Program-made: the position numbers and the translations under genes
The notes under the pieces: generated by a model
The model's database searches: none
Told to the model about the DNA's origin: nothing
The model's input: the letters and a program-made list of their open reading frames with translations, nothing else
Source: a bacterium BMS3Bbin08
Lineage (GTDB): Bacteria; Nitrospirota; Thermodesulfovibrionia; UBA6902; BMS3Bbin08
Direction: 5' to 3'
Assembly: GCA_002897775.1 (NCBI GenBank)
Contig: BDTR01000053.1
Coordinates: 62,001 to 126,000, forward strand
Length of the DNA: 64,000 bases
Shown here: positions 34,919 through 44,668 of the stretch, piece after piece
Layout: every line of letters starts with the position of its first letter
How positions within the stretch are numbered: position 1 is the stretch's first letter

Positions 34919-36349
34919 TTAGCTTCCTGCCGTAACTTCTGACCTTGTAAACCTTCTCTTGCCTGAAGGGGTCGGTTGAATATTCTCAACAAAATGAACT
35001 TCTATATTCATATTTCCGAGATACCTGCGGCATAGACTTATTAGTTCGCTGATTTCCTGTTGACCCGGCCTGGTATCACACACCAGATACCAGTGAATAC
35101 CATTTCTATCTTTTTGTACCGCCTCAAAATTCCTCACTCCAAACTGCTCAAGCCAACCCATTTCCTCCAGTAAATGCGTAAAGAACTCTCCGTGAACAAC
35201 ATTGCCATTCGCACCGCGTATCATGTCTGTTATCCTTCCTTCAGCGTAATCCATAAGCGGAAGGCCGCGGCCGCAGCCGCATATTTCTTTTTTCAGTCTC
35301 CCGACATCTCCGTTGACATACCTGATAAAAGGCATCACATAGTTATCCAGATCAGTAATAGCGATCCTGCCCCGCTCTCCTGCCGGCATTGTCTCGTCTT
35401 TGTGTTCATCCAGAATTTCCACTACGCAGTGTTCAGCGGTTATATGCATGCCTTTATGCTCTTTGCATTCGTACGCGACACCCAGACATTCTCCGCACGC
35501 GTACTGGTCAAAAACATCGCTCGAGAACTGTTTTTGCAGAAGCTTCCTGTCGCTTGAATGAAGCATCTCGGCTGTTGTTGTTATTGCCTTTGGTCTTATT
35601 CCGTTGATATTGTTTTTTCTGCAGTAGTCGGCAAGACTTGTCACGGCGCTGACATAGCCTCTTAAAATATGCGGTTTATAACGGCTTAACTCGGCAGCAT
35701 ATTCACCGAGCTTTTCTTCATCCATGTTAAATGCGTCAAAATATCTGCGGTTGGGCACGTATCTTCCGTATAACCAGTCAGCCGCCCTCTGATGGATCGG
35801 CGCTTTCCTGCCGTCCGTGATTATGGGAAAACCCCACACACGGGCCTCTTTATCTCCCCATTCATAGCCTATCCATTGATAAAACCTCAAAAACGAAGCC
35901 CAGGCAATATCAAACGACCTATAGTCCCCGCAAAAGACCAGAGGTTCGCCGGTCGAGGCGCCTGTGCGGCGAACATTGTCTTCAGTTACCTCCGCGCCTC
36001 CGGCCAGCATCCTGTCCGGGAAATTTTTTCTGATCACGTATTTTGTAAGTACCGGGATTTTATGGAGGTCTTCAGCTGTCCTTATATCACCCGGCGCCAG
36101 GTTGTTCCTGGCAAAGAGTTCCCTGTAATAGGGTATGTTTTCATAGACATGCCGTATAAGCCTTTTCAGTTTATCGTTCTGAAAGACCTCCAGCTCCTCC
36201 GGAGTCCACCACTGCGAACGTTCCAGAAAAACAAGGTGATCATATACTGTCCTGCCGTATGTCCGGCAAACGCGTACTTTTCTGTCTATAAGAGGATTTG
36301 TCAGGTTCAGATAAAATTTAAGTTTTTGAAATTTATTGGCAGGTATCAT
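34919..36349 (-). CDS. CapK / phenylacetate-CoA-ligase-like adenylate-forming protein
   Basis: A 476-aa ANL-superfamily protein of the CapK type found in capsule loci. Visible features are TGASTGEPLVFCGDY (nucleotide loop), DQYACGECLGVAYEC, RIAITDLDNYVMPFIRY and DMIRGANGNVVHGEF (hinge region). Real phenylacetate-CoA ligases act in aromatic degradation, but CapK homologues in glycan clusters are thought to activate an acid for attachment to a sugar. The substrate is unknown. Confidence 0.85.
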   Translation of the reverse strand: MIPANKFQKLKFYLNLTNPLIDRKVRVCRTYGRTVYDHLVFLERSQWWTPEELEVFQNDKLKRLIRHVYENIPYYRELFARNNLAPGDIRTAEDLHKIPVLTKYVIRKNFPDRMLAGGAEVTEDNVRRTGASTGEPLVFCGDYRSFDIAWASFLRFYQWIGYEWGDKEARVWGFPIITDGRKAPIHQRAADWLYGRYVPNRRYFDAFNMDEEKLGEYAAELSRYKPHILRGYVSAVTSLADYCRKNNINGIRPKAITTTAEMLHSSDRKLLQKQFSSDVFDQYACGECLGVAYECKEHKGMHITAEHCVVEILDEHKDETMPAGERGRIAITDLDNYVMPFIRYVNGDVGRLKKEICGCGRGLPLMDYAEGRITDMIRGANGNVVHGEFFTHLLEEMGWLEQFGVRNFEAVQKDRNGIHWYLVCDTRPGQQEISELISLCRRYLGNMNIEVHFVENIQPTPSGKRRFTRSEVTAGS

Positions 36350-36376
36350 TGCCGCCTCCTGGGTTCAGGACCGTGA

Positions 36377-37459
36377 TCAGTTTTCCATTGCCTTTTCATA
36401 TACCTTCAGGGTGTGCTTTATGGTATTGTCCCACGGGAACTCCCGTACTTTCTCATTTCCCTTTGAGACCAGTTCCTTCTTTAATCCCTCATCATTAACA
36501 AGTGTAAGTATGGAGTTTCCGAACTCATCGGCGTCTTCAGGGTCAATAAGTATCGCCGAACCCGTGTAAAGCTCTTTTAACGACGTATTATCCGAAGCTA
36601 TCACCGGACATCCGCAGGCCATTGCCTCCAGGGGCGGCATTCCAAACCCCTCGTACAATGAGGGGAACACGAACACCGACGCGTAGCTCAGGTAATTTAT
36701 CACTTCGCTGTCGTCAGGGCTTTCCCTGACAATGACCCTTGTCTTAAGGCCCAGTTCATTTATCATCGCGAAGATGGAATCGGAGCTGTAGCCCCTTACG
36801 CCCGCCAGAAGCAGGTCATGCGGGATTTTGTCCTTGACAAGAGCGAACGCCCTCAGCAGATAGTGCACTCCCTTTCTGGGAACAAGATTGCCGAGGTACA
36901 TGATGTACTCGCAGTTGATCATCCTTTCATCTTCGGTTTTACCGAACCTTTCCGTATCTACTCCGTGATAAACAACAAATATCCTGTTATCCGGAAACCC
37001 GAACCATTCGGAGATCTCTTTTTTCTGGAACCGGCTTACCGTTATTATCGCGTCGGTATTTTTCAATATTTTTTGTATTCCACTCATTCTTTTTATTGTG
37101 TAATCCCTGTAAAACTGAGGCAGTCTGAAAGTGCCGATATCATGCAGGGTTATTATTTTTTTGGCCTTTGACCTGCCGGGCGCCATACCGTAGTTGGTCA
37201 CGTCATGAAAAACATCAAAATCACCTGATCTGTAATTTATCAACCTGTCTCTTATATATTTATTGATAAAGGGAAGACGCCCGACACGGTACGCCTTTTT
37301 TTTGATGTTCTTATATATCGAACTCTCGGGCAGGTCGGAATAAAGAAGCGTGACATCCACACCTCTGTCAGCCAGGCCGGTAATAAGGCTGTAAGCGTAT
37401 CTTCTTTGTCCGTTTATGTTGTCAGCGTCTATGATATCAGCCGGAAATGCTACTTTCAA
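36377..37459 (-). CDS. Family 4 glycosyltransferase
   Basis: 360 aa. [39 protein letters not shown] and [19 protein letters not shown] are GT4 donor-domain marks; the first half has [15 protein letters not shown]. Close to mannosyltransferase-like GT4 proteins, but the sugar cannot be named with confidence. Confidence 0.92.
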   Translation of the reverse strand: MKVAFPADIIDADNINGQRRYAYSLITGLADRGVDVTLLYSDLPESSIYKNIKKKAYRVGRLPFINKYIRDRLINYRSGDFDVFHDVTNYGMAPGRSKAKKIITLHDIGTFRLPQFYRDYTIKRMSGIQKILKNTDAIITVSRFQKKEISEWFGFPDNRIFVVYHGVDTERFGKTEDERMINCEYIMYLGNLVPRKGVHYLLRAFALVKDKIPHDLLLAGVRGYSSDSIFAMINELGLKTRVIVRESPDDSEVINYLSYASVFVFPSLYEGFGMPPLEAMACGCPVIASDNTSLKELYTGSAILIDPEDADEFGNSILTLVNDEGLKKELVSKGNEKVREFPWDNTIKHTLKVYEKAMEN

Positions 37460-37465
37460 AACCTG

Positions 37466-38665
37466 TTAACTCCCTAAAATACCGACTAATTCTCTGTGTT
37501 TTATTTTTGGATCATGCTCAAGAAGGGTCTTGAAGCTGTTGCTGATCAGTTCTTCCTGCCGGCTGCTGTTATTCAGCAGGGATTCTATCGCGTTTGCCAG
37601 AGAGGCGGCGTTATTATCCGTAACAACTTCCGCGAAGTTTTTTTCCCTCGCGTATTCGGCAATAAAACAATCCCGCGGCGCGTGAACGATAACAGGTCTT
37701 CCTGAAGCCAGATAATCCATGGTCTTGGACGGAAAAGCGGCTTTAACAACTATTGAATCCGCGTTTTTAAAAGACAGGGGCAAAAAGAGGATATCAGCTT
37801 TTTTAAGCTCTGCTTCCAGTTTCCGGTGGTCTACATGTGAGATCATGATATCGTCACCCGTGAGACCGTAAAAGTCCAGTGTTGCCTTATTAACCGGAGT
37901 ATATATAACCGGCTTTACGTTCAGGTTTATCAGTTTGACCGCCTCCTTCAGATGCAACAGCGCGTCCAGTTGATATTTTGAAATATTCCCCGAAAAAACT
38001 ATCCTGAAGGTTTTGTTGACACCGCGGCTGACCGCCGGTCTTACTAACGCCGGACACCTCACTGAATGATGCAGCACCTTGCAGTCTACCGCGTATTTTT
38101 TCCTGTAATATTCCGCGAGGTGACTGTTCATTGTAATTATCCCTGACGCGTACCTGAACATCCGGGGTTCGAAATATTTAAGCAGCATTTTGTGCATCCT
38201 GCTTGAGGCGAACTCTTCAATCGGGTCAAACAGGTAAAAGAACAGGGGTTTCCTCAGTATCTCGGCAATGAAAAAAGCCGCTATCATAAAGTGGCCGTGC
38301 GGTATATCAGAGGTCGCCAGAATATAATCGGGTTTTTCCCTTAAAGCAACTAACAGTCCTTTAATAGTTGTAAACGGAATAAAAGCAATTTCCAGGACCC
38401 TGACAATTCTTCTTGGAAAGCCGCTGTGACCGACGGCATAAGGTGAAGGCACGGAAACAGTATACCTTTTAACATCAACTTCATTACCCTTTTTACAGAA
38501 TATATTTGTATGCCTGTTGAGCTTTCTTGTAAAAAGTACCAGTTCTTCCGGGCTGAATTCTCTCAGGATATTTCCCAGTATCACTGACGGCCCGTCCAGC
38601 ATCGGCGGCGCCCAGTCCGAAACGAGCAGGATTTTACCTGTACTTTTTTCTGGATTTTTCTCCAT
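37466..38665 (-). CDS. Glycosyltransferase (GT4-like)
   Basis: 399 aa, starting ILLVSDWAPPMLDGPSVIL. The donor domain has FRIVFSGNISKYQLDALL and SKTMDYLASGRPVIVHAP in place of the usual GT4 E-x7-E sequence, so it is a divergent GT-B enzyme. It ends six bases before the next gene. Confidence 0.85.
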   Translation of the reverse strand: MEKNPEKSTGKILLVSDWAPPMLDGPSVILGNILREFSPEELVLFTRKLNRHTNIFCKKGNEVDVKRYTVSVPSPYAVGHSGFPRRIVRVLEIAFIPFTTIKGLLVALREKPDYILATSDIPHGHFMIAAFFIAEILRKPLFFYLFDPIEEFASSRMHKMLLKYFEPRMFRYASGIITMNSHLAEYYRKKYAVDCKVLHHSVRCPALVRPAVSRGVNKTFRIVFSGNISKYQLDALLHLKEAVKLINLNVKPVIYTPVNKATLDFYGLTGDDIMISHVDHRKLEAELKKADILFLPLSFKNADSIVVKAAFPSKTMDYLASGRPVIVHAPRDCFIAEYAREKNFAEVVTDNNAASLANAIESLLNNSSRQEELISNSFKTLLEHDPKIKHRELVGILGS

Positions 38666-38706
38666 TGTTAACCGGAAGACCAGAGATGCGGGCGCCGTGC
38701 CGGTGG

Positions 38707-39906
38707 TTATTTAACGACGTACTGACTCTTTCCCCGGCTGAAAACCTTCTTGTACATATTTACGACCTCTGGTTTAATAAGTGATTCATTCGCGCGTTCG
38801 GCCGCCAGCCGGGCGTTGATATCCGACGCGCTGTCGACAAGAGCATCATCCGTTACAGCCAGCCGGATGGCCCCTGCAACATTTTCCGGATCCTCCGGGA
38901 ACACGAGCCGTCCTGTCTCTCCGTCGCGTATCCATTCATTGCCGCAACTTGTGTTCGACTGGACCGGAAATGATCCCATTACCATAGCTTCAAGCATAGA
39001 AACACTGATGCCGTCACTGATGCTTAGTCCAATGGATACTCGCGCCCGGCCATGCAGACGCAGCATTTCATCATGGGAACTGCGTGGGACGATTTCGATG
39101 GGAATGCCGGTGGATTGGGATAACAGTTCAGCGGCGATCCTGACATCCTGATTTGCCAGGTAAACTGCGATACGATAGCCTTTAAGCACATCGGCGCTCA
39201 GTCTGATGGCCTGTAGTCCTACCAAAGCCCGCCCGGCCCAGTTTTGGTACCCTTTTAATAAAATCAGGCGTCTGGCAGATGTTGGTCCCGGCTGTCGAAA
39301 CAACCGTAGTTGTTCGGTATTAAAACCTCCGGTAACCGGTGAGATCATTAGAACTTCTCCGTCGAAGCCGAAGGCCCGTGCCAGCTTGACATCCCGATGA
39401 CATTCACCGGCATAATAATTACAGGAAGACAATACGTCTTTAATTTTTCGCGCGTGTTCAGACAGGCGGCCAAAGAGGTATATGTCACTTCCCCAGGGGG
39501 TAAAGATCCAGGGGGGGAATTTACCGTCCAGGTGATTTTTGGCGTCAAGAGTCAGATAACCTGCATGCTGCATTTCCAACGAATGAACAATATCGGGTTT
39601 TAGCTTGCTGATAGTACGCGCCAAACGCCGTACGCGGTCGCTCCATGAAGGCATTAATCTCTTCATTATATGCCTTGCGAGTGTGGCGCCCCCTGGGAAA
39701 GGCCATGCGCCCGCAAGGCGGAGACCGTGATTTGGTCCGTAAGGTTTATGCGGCAAAAAATCATGAATGGTCAAATTCTTCAGGTCAGGATGTAACCTCC
39801 CGCTCTCCACAGGGAACAAGTGAATGTCCCATCCCCGGCCCGCCAGTTGATCGATCCAACGAGCGGTATGGATACTGTTTGCCATAGCGATAAAGAGAAT
39901 ACGCAT
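38707..39906 (-). CDS. Family 4 glycosyltransferase
   Basis: 399 aa. ILFIAMANSIHTARWIDQL opens the acceptor domain; IFTPWGSDIYLFG, GYQNWAGRALVGLQAI, SDGISVSMLEAMVMGSFPVQ and NEWIRDGETGRLVFPED follow. It follows the Wzt gene by four bases, so the exporter and glycosyltransferases form one transcript. Confidence 0.9.
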   Translation of the reverse strand: MRILFIAMANSIHTARWIDQLAGRGWDIHLFPVESGRLHPDLKNLTIHDFLPHKPYGPNHGLRLAGAWPFPGGATLARHIMKRLMPSWSDRVRRLARTISKLKPDIVHSLEMQHAGYLTLDAKNHLDGKFPPWIFTPWGSDIYLFGRLSEHARKIKDVLSSCNYYAGECHRDVKLARAFGFDGEVLMISPVTGGFNTEQLRLFRQPGPTSARRLILLKGYQNWAGRALVGLQAIRLSADVLKGYRIAVYLANQDVRIAAELLSQSTGIPIEIVPRSSHDEMLRLHGRARVSIGLSISDGISVSMLEAMVMGSFPVQSNTSCGNEWIRDGETGRLVFPEDPENVAGAIRLAVTDDALVDSASDINARLAAERANESLIKPEVVNMYKKVFSRGKSQYVVK

Positions 39907-39910
39907 TATG

Positions 39911-41131
39911 TCATACCTTCAACCGGACCTTTACCGGAGATCCGGTCTCGATTTCGCAGTTGGCCTTTAGATCAGCTATGCCCTGCTGGGAAACCATTTC
40001 CCTGACGGAAAATGTGAAAGCGTTGTTACTGTATTGCAGATACTTCATCGGGCCCCCGTTGCTCGAACCCATTATGTTATATCCCAGGTTATATACCCCC
40101 CTGAGCAGGTTAACCTCAAACTCAAACTTTACTTTCACTGCCCTGCCCGCTTCAGGGACGAAAAAACATCCGGTCAGCAGATCACTGCTGACATCGTAAA
40201 CAACAAGCCCGTTCGGGTGCCTTATGAACATACTGAAAAACGCCCGGTGTACCTGATCATTAAACATCACTTCAACCGTGAACAAGGCCTTTCCTCCCGC
40301 CTCAAAGGTCCTGGCCTCCCGCCCCGAGCCGTCCGTAAGTCTCTGCCCGGCCACTGTGACAGAACCCGCTGATCCCGCGTTCCCGCCGTTATCTGACATT
40401 GACTCGTAATACATCCTGATCGAGTTTTCCACATCTCCGTCGCAGATAGACACGCCTTTATTAATAAAAATGGCCCTGCCGCATAATTTTCTTACGGAAT
40501 CAAGATTGTGAGATACATACACAATGGTCCTGTCAGTGTCCCTGAATTCCATCATTTTTTTTAAGCACTTGTTCTGGAACATGTAGTCACCGACCGAAAG
40601 GACCTCATCCACCAGCAGGATGTCGGGGTCGAGATGCGAGGACACAGAAAATCCCAGCCGGGCGAGCATTCCGGATGAATATCTTTTTATCGGCGTATCA
40701 ATAAATTTCTTAAGGCCGGAAAACTCGAGGATCTCGCTGTATCTCTGCTTTATATATGACCTCTTCATGCCGATAATTGACCCGTAAAGGTAAATATTTT
40801 CCCGGCCGGTAAGTTCGGGGTGGAACCCCGCGGAAAGTTCGATCAACGCCCCGATCTTACCATTTGTGAGGACTGAACCGCTGGAGGGTTCTGTAACATT
40901 GGCCAGGAGTTTCAAAATAGTGCTTTTACCGGCGCCGTTGTACCCGATAATGCCTACCGCCTCTCCTTTTTTTACTTCAAAGGAAACGTCTCTAAGGGCC
41001 CAGAAAGGACCCGGCCCGGAACCGCGTTTTCTGAAAATGTTCACGATATCTTCCCTCAGTGAACTATAACCCGACTGACCGAGCCTGTAACGCTTTGAAA
41101 CGTTCTCGAGCTTTATCGTTACGTCACTCAC
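39911..41131 (-). CDS. wzt: Polysaccharide ABC exporter ATPase, Wzt type, with C-terminal glycan-binding domain
   Basis: It powers export of a lipid-linked O-antigen or similar glycan. Walker A is GYNGAGKSTILKLL (~residues 60-73), the signature region RYSSGMLARLGF and Walker B DILLVDEVLSVGD. Residues ~250-406 form an extra beta-rich domain (KALFTVEVMFNDQVHRAFF, GLVVYDVSSDLLTGCFF), which in Wzt proteins recognises the capped non-reducing end. A terminal modification is therefore expected, and the cluster's methyltransferases could supply it. It pairs with the permease one base upstream. Confidence 0.93.
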   Translation of the reverse strand: MSDVTIKLENVSKRYRLGQSGYSSLREDIVNIFRKRGSGPGPFWALRDVSFEVKKGEAVGIIGYNGAGKSTILKLLANVTEPSSGSVLTNGKIGALIELSAGFHPELTGRENIYLYGSIIGMKRSYIKQRYSEILEFSGLKKFIDTPIKRYSSGMLARLGFSVSSHLDPDILLVDEVLSVGDYMFQNKCLKKMMEFRDTDRTIVYVSHNLDSVRKLCGRAIFINKGVSICDGDVENSIRMYYESMSDNGGNAGSAGSVTVAGQRLTDGSGREARTFEAGGKALFTVEVMFNDQVHRAFFSMFIRHPNGLVVYDVSSDLLTGCFFVPEAGRAVKVKFEFEVNLLRGVYNLGYNIMGSSNGGPMKYLQYSNNAFTFSVREMVSQQGIADLKANCEIETGSPVKVRLKV

Positions 41132-41923
41132 TTAAATTTTGTCCGCGAAGGACATCTCTACTTTCTTAAAGTATTTGTATGACAGGAACAGCATGACCAG
41201 TGTTATAACGGCCGCAATACCTAAATATCCGTATTCAGGAGGCGCCCCCTTTAGCAGTACATTTCTGTAACCGTCAATAATAGGCGCCATCGGGTTAAGC
41301 ATATAAAGTGTCCTGAACCGCTCAGGCACCAGGCTGACGGGATAGATTATCGGACAGAGAAACATCCATATCTGAATAAAAAACGGCAGGGCGTATCTTA
41401 TATCCCGGTAGTAAACGTTCATTGCTGAAGCGAATAATGCGACCGCCAGTGTGAACATCACCTGTACGAACACTATCGGTATGATATATAAAGCGTAAGG
41501 GGTAACGGATATCCCGTAGAAGATCAGAATGACAGAAAAGACCACTCCGGCTATAAAGAAATCCACTGTCGCGGCGAGAATCGAAGCCATGGGAAAGATC
41601 TCCCTGGGGAAATATATTTTAGTGAGCAGGCTGGAATTGGTGACAAGGCTGGGTATTGCGAAAGATAATGACGTGGCGAAAAAAGTCCAGGGAAGAAGTG
41701 CTGTATAGGAAAAGACCGGATAAGGGAGTCCGTCACTGGGTATCCTGGCAAAACGGGAAAATATCAGGGTGAATATCGCCATCATCAGAAGCGGCTGCAG
41801 TATTGTCCAGAAGATTCCCAGCACAGACTGTTTATAACGGATCTTGATCTCCCTGACAGCTATATTGAGCAGCAGTTCCCTGTACTTTACAAGTTCTCTG
41901 ATATCGTTAAACATTTGGTCCAT
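41132..41923 (-). CDS. wzm: Polysaccharide ABC exporter permease, Wzm type
   Basis: The membrane half of the exporter: ABC-2 type permease with about six helices, ELVKYRELLLNIAVREIKIRY at the N-terminus and the conserved YKQSVLGIFWTILQPLL stretch. ATG 41923 (or 41914) is chosen because an upstream frame start at 41980 would overlap the ligase gene by 74 bases; both choices still overlap its stop slightly, implying coupling. Confidence 0.92.
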   Translation of the reverse strand: MDQMFNDIRELVKYRELLLNIAVREIKIRYKQSVLGIFWTILQPLLMMAIFTLIFSRFARIPSDGLPYPVFSYTALLPWTFFATSLSFAIPSLVTNSSLLTKIYFPREIFPMASILAATVDFFIAGVVFSVILIFYGISVTPYALYIIPIVFVQVMFTLAVALFASAMNVYYRDIRYALPFFIQIWMFLCPIIYPVSLVPERFRTLYMLNPMAPIIDGYRNVLLKGAPPEYGYLGIAAVITLVMLFLSYKYFKKVEMSFADKI

Positions 41924-43598
41924 ATCCGGCCGGAAGCAGTCCCGCTGACCCGGGACTGTCAGTATCTTCCCGGATAACACCGCAGCTCATGATCACAGCT
42001 GTTATGCTCCAGAAGACCAGTCCTTTGTCTATTTCCTTGACATAGGCGAACACTGTTCCGCTGACAAGATTATTCCACAGGAACATGATAACGGAAAGCA
42101 GCAGAGCGTAAGCGAACACCCGCTTCTCCCCGGCCCTTCTTATAAATCCAAGACCACTTAATATTATGTAGAATAAGACCCCGGACAGTGACAGTACGCC
42201 CGGGATGCCGGTCTCCGCGAGGAAATTTATATACATGTTATGGGCTGATATCATCGGCACATAACCCCTTGCCCAGGGAGAATAATAAAGAACGCCGTAA
42301 TTCCCGTATTCCTGATTGAACCTGCCGATGCCGACGCCGGTCAGTGGGCGGTCCTGGAACATCGCTGCCGCGGCCTCCCACCCTCCATAGCGTTTCTCCA
42401 TGCTCGGCGCGTATATGACACTGTTGAATGTCGTCAATTCATAATATTTACTGTAGAACGGGGTCAGCTTTTTAACGTGAAAAGCGCCCACAAGCAGGGC
42501 CAGGACCAAAGCTATTATCACGTATTTCCTTGTCGCCCTGATAAAAAATAATGCCATAAGCCCCAGGACCATGCTTATCTGGGGCATCCTGGAAAAGGAC
42601 ACCGCAAGCCCGGTCACTCCCAGGATTATCAGGAAGAAATACAGCATTTTTCGTGTCTTTTCTTTCTCTGTCGCCAGGAAAGCAAAGATTATCGGAATGA
42701 TCATGATAAGCACTTCGGCTATCAGGACGCCGCTGGCAAAACCCAGGTTCAGAACATAATCGTTATCTACACCCTCAGAACCATATTTTACAAAGTAATA
42801 CATGACCATTATCAGGTTCAGAAAAACACTCCCGATAAGATAACTCAGGAACTTCCTGACATCCCCCCAGCTTTTCAGACTGTTTATTAAAATGAAATAA
42901 ATAACGATCGGGTAGGTTATCTCAAATAACCATCTCTTGAGACTGTAAATAATATCCGCTGAAAAGACAGCTGATAATAAGGTCGCGGAAGCGAAGATCA
43001 AAATGAGGATATGAAACCTTTCCTTTTTAATATTTTTTTTGAGGACAATAAAATTGAACACTGCCCAGATAAAGGCGAAAAATAAAATAATGGCGACCTT
43101 GATCGTGATCCAGCCCGAATCAAAGTCGGTCAGTTTAACGATCTCAAATTCAGCGTAAGTGGCAAAAGGCAGCGCGATCAAAAGCAGACCGACGGCATCG
43201 ACCATTTTATCTTTTGTGATCATGCTTACGGACATAACGATCAGAAAGACAATGATCCCGATAAAAGTCGGCATGGTAAGACCAAAGGGGTTCAAAAGTA
43301 TAAAACCGCATGTAACAGCCGCGGTGAGAGAGATCATCAGGAGGACCCTGAGGTTCAGGCCGTGCCGCGGGAATTCAAAGAAGGTCGAAAGATCGCAACC
43401 AGCCTGCGAGCCGAGTTTTATAAAAGCAATGATCAGCACCGCGGCAATAACAGGCGCAAGTCCGAAGATCCATCCGCCTATGCTCATGCCGGGGCTGTTC
43501 GAGATGACCCTGCTTCCAAAATAGGCCATGCCGGACACAAGGAGCAATGTGACAATACTAATGAAGTTCGCGCGGAGATACTGCATATTAACCGCCAC
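41907..43598 (-). CDS. O-antigen ligase / polymerase family membrane protein (WaaL/Wzy-like)
   Basis: 563 aa with about 12 membrane helices and a large periplasmic loop carrying RPLTGVGIGRFNQEYGNYG and ISAHNMYINFLAETGIPG, the Wzy_C/O-antigen ligase signature. It joins the finished glycan to an acceptor or polymerises units. A second protein of this family is at 47852. The gene starts inside the WecB-like gene's last codons (11-base overlap). Confidence 0.9.
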   Translation of the reverse strand: MAVNMQYLRANFISIVTLLLVSGMAYFGSRVISNSPGMSIGGWIFGLAPVIAAVLIIAFIKLGSQAGCDLSTFFEFPRHGLNLRVLLMISLTAAVTCGFILLNPFGLTMPTFIGIIVFLIVMSVSMITKDKMVDAVGLLLIALPFATYAEFEIVKLTDFDSGWITIKVAIILFFAFIWAVFNFIVLKKNIKKERFHILILIFASATLLSAVFSADIIYSLKRWLFEITYPIVIYFILINSLKSWGDVRKFLSYLIGSVFLNLIMVMYYFVKYGSEGVDNDYVLNLGFASGVLIAEVLIMIIPIIFAFLATEKEKTRKMLYFFLIILGVTGLAVSFSRMPQISMVLGLMALFFIRATRKYVIIALVLALLVGAFHVKKLTPFYSKYYELTTFNSVIYAPSMEKRYGGWEAAAAMFQDRPLTGVGIGRFNQEYGNYGVLYYSPWARGYVPMISAHNMYINFLAETGIPGVLSLSGVLFYIILSGLGFIRRAGEKRVFAYALLLSVIMFLWNNLVSGTVFAYVKEIDKGLVFWSITAVIMSCGVIREDTDSPGSAGLLPAGYGPNV

Positions 43599-44667
43599 CT
43601 GTTATGATCTTCACCACAGTGGACGAAACGTTTGTCCTGTAATATTCCTCCGGTATCTGCCAGTCAGTGTTTTCCGTGACAGCGGTCCCGGTACAGTCCA
43701 GGATCCTGTCCGGCGCAAGGCCCGCGATGATATTACTGCCTGTTTCAACGGTCTCGGGCCTTTCTGTCACATCCCTGATGGTCACGTTCGGCACCCTGAA
43801 TATACAGCATTCTTCCTGGACCGTACCGCTGTCGGTAATAACGCAAAAAGCCCTCTGCTCCAGGGCAATAAAATCAAAGAACCCAAACGGGGGAAGGAAA
43901 TACACGTTCCTGTTGTCCATCTTTAATCCGAACCTGTTTATCCTGACCCTGGTCCTTGGATGGAGGCTGCATATAACCGGCATTTCGTATTTCTTCTGGA
44001 CCTTATCGAGCCCGGTCAGAATACCGGACAGGCGGTCCTGGATATCAACATTTTCTTCCCTGTGCATTGTAACGAGAAAATACTTTTTCGGTTCCACATT
44101 TAACCGCCTGTGGATATCGCTCCTGTCCACCTCATCTTTGTAAGTATTGATAACTTCATAAATGGGATTGCCCGTAACATAGATCCTGTTCGTACCGATC
44201 CCTTCTTTTATCAGGTTGTCTTTACTGTTGCGCGTATACGGCATAAGAACACTGCTTGAATGGTCGATGATCCTCCGGTTGACCTCTTCGGGCACGCGGT
44301 CGTCGAAACAGCGGTTTCCGGCTTCCATATGATAGACCCGGATCCCCATCCGCCTGGCTACTATACTGACCAGGCCGCTGTTCGTGTCTCCCAGGATAAG
44401 GACCCTGTCAGGACGTACCTTGTTGATCACCTTTTCTGATCCTGTCAATATTTTCCCTATCTGCTCTCCAAAGGTATCACTTTGAACGCCGAGTGAAAAA
44501 TCCGGCTGGCGGATGTTCAGATCGTCCAGAAATGTCCTGTTAAGCGAATCGTCATAGTTCTGGCCTGTATGCACAAGAATATGCTCACTGCAGCCGTCCA
44601 GTTTTTTGATAATAATGGACAGCCGGATCATTTCCGGACGCGTACCGAGAACAGTCATTATTTTCAT
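43588..44667 (-). CDS. UDP-N-acetylglucosamine 2-epimerase family (WecB/FnlC-like)
   Basis: A GT-B-fold epimerase with TVLGTRPEMIRLS, HTGQNYDDSLN, VLILGDTNSGL, YHMEAGNRCFDDRVPEE and VITDSGTVQEECCIF, the family hallmarks. ATG 44667 directly follows the upstream stop, with AGGA upstream. Because the two genes before it are a CapE-type dehydratase and a reductase, it most likely acts as FnlC/CapG, giving UDP-N-acetyl-L-fucosamine. It could instead make UDP-ManNAc (WecB). Confidence 0.9.
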   Translation of the reverse strand: MKIMTVLGTRPEMIRLSIIIKKLDGCSEHILVHTGQNYDDSLNRTFLDDLNIRQPDFSLGVQSDTFGEQIGKILTGSEKVINKVRPDRVLILGDTNSGLVSIVARRMGIRVYHMEAGNRCFDDRVPEEVNRRIIDHSSSVLMPYTRNSKDNLIKEGIGTNRIYVTGNPIYEVINTYKDEVDRSDIHRRLNVEPKKYFLVTMHREENVDIQDRLSGILTGLDKVQKKYEMPVICSLHPRTRVRINRFGLKMDNRNVYFLPPFGFFDFIALEQRAFCVITDSGTVQEECCIFRVPNVTIRDVTERPETVETGSNIIAGLAPDRILDCTGTAVTENTDWQIPEEYYRTNVSSTVVKIITGGG

Positions 44668-44668
44668 G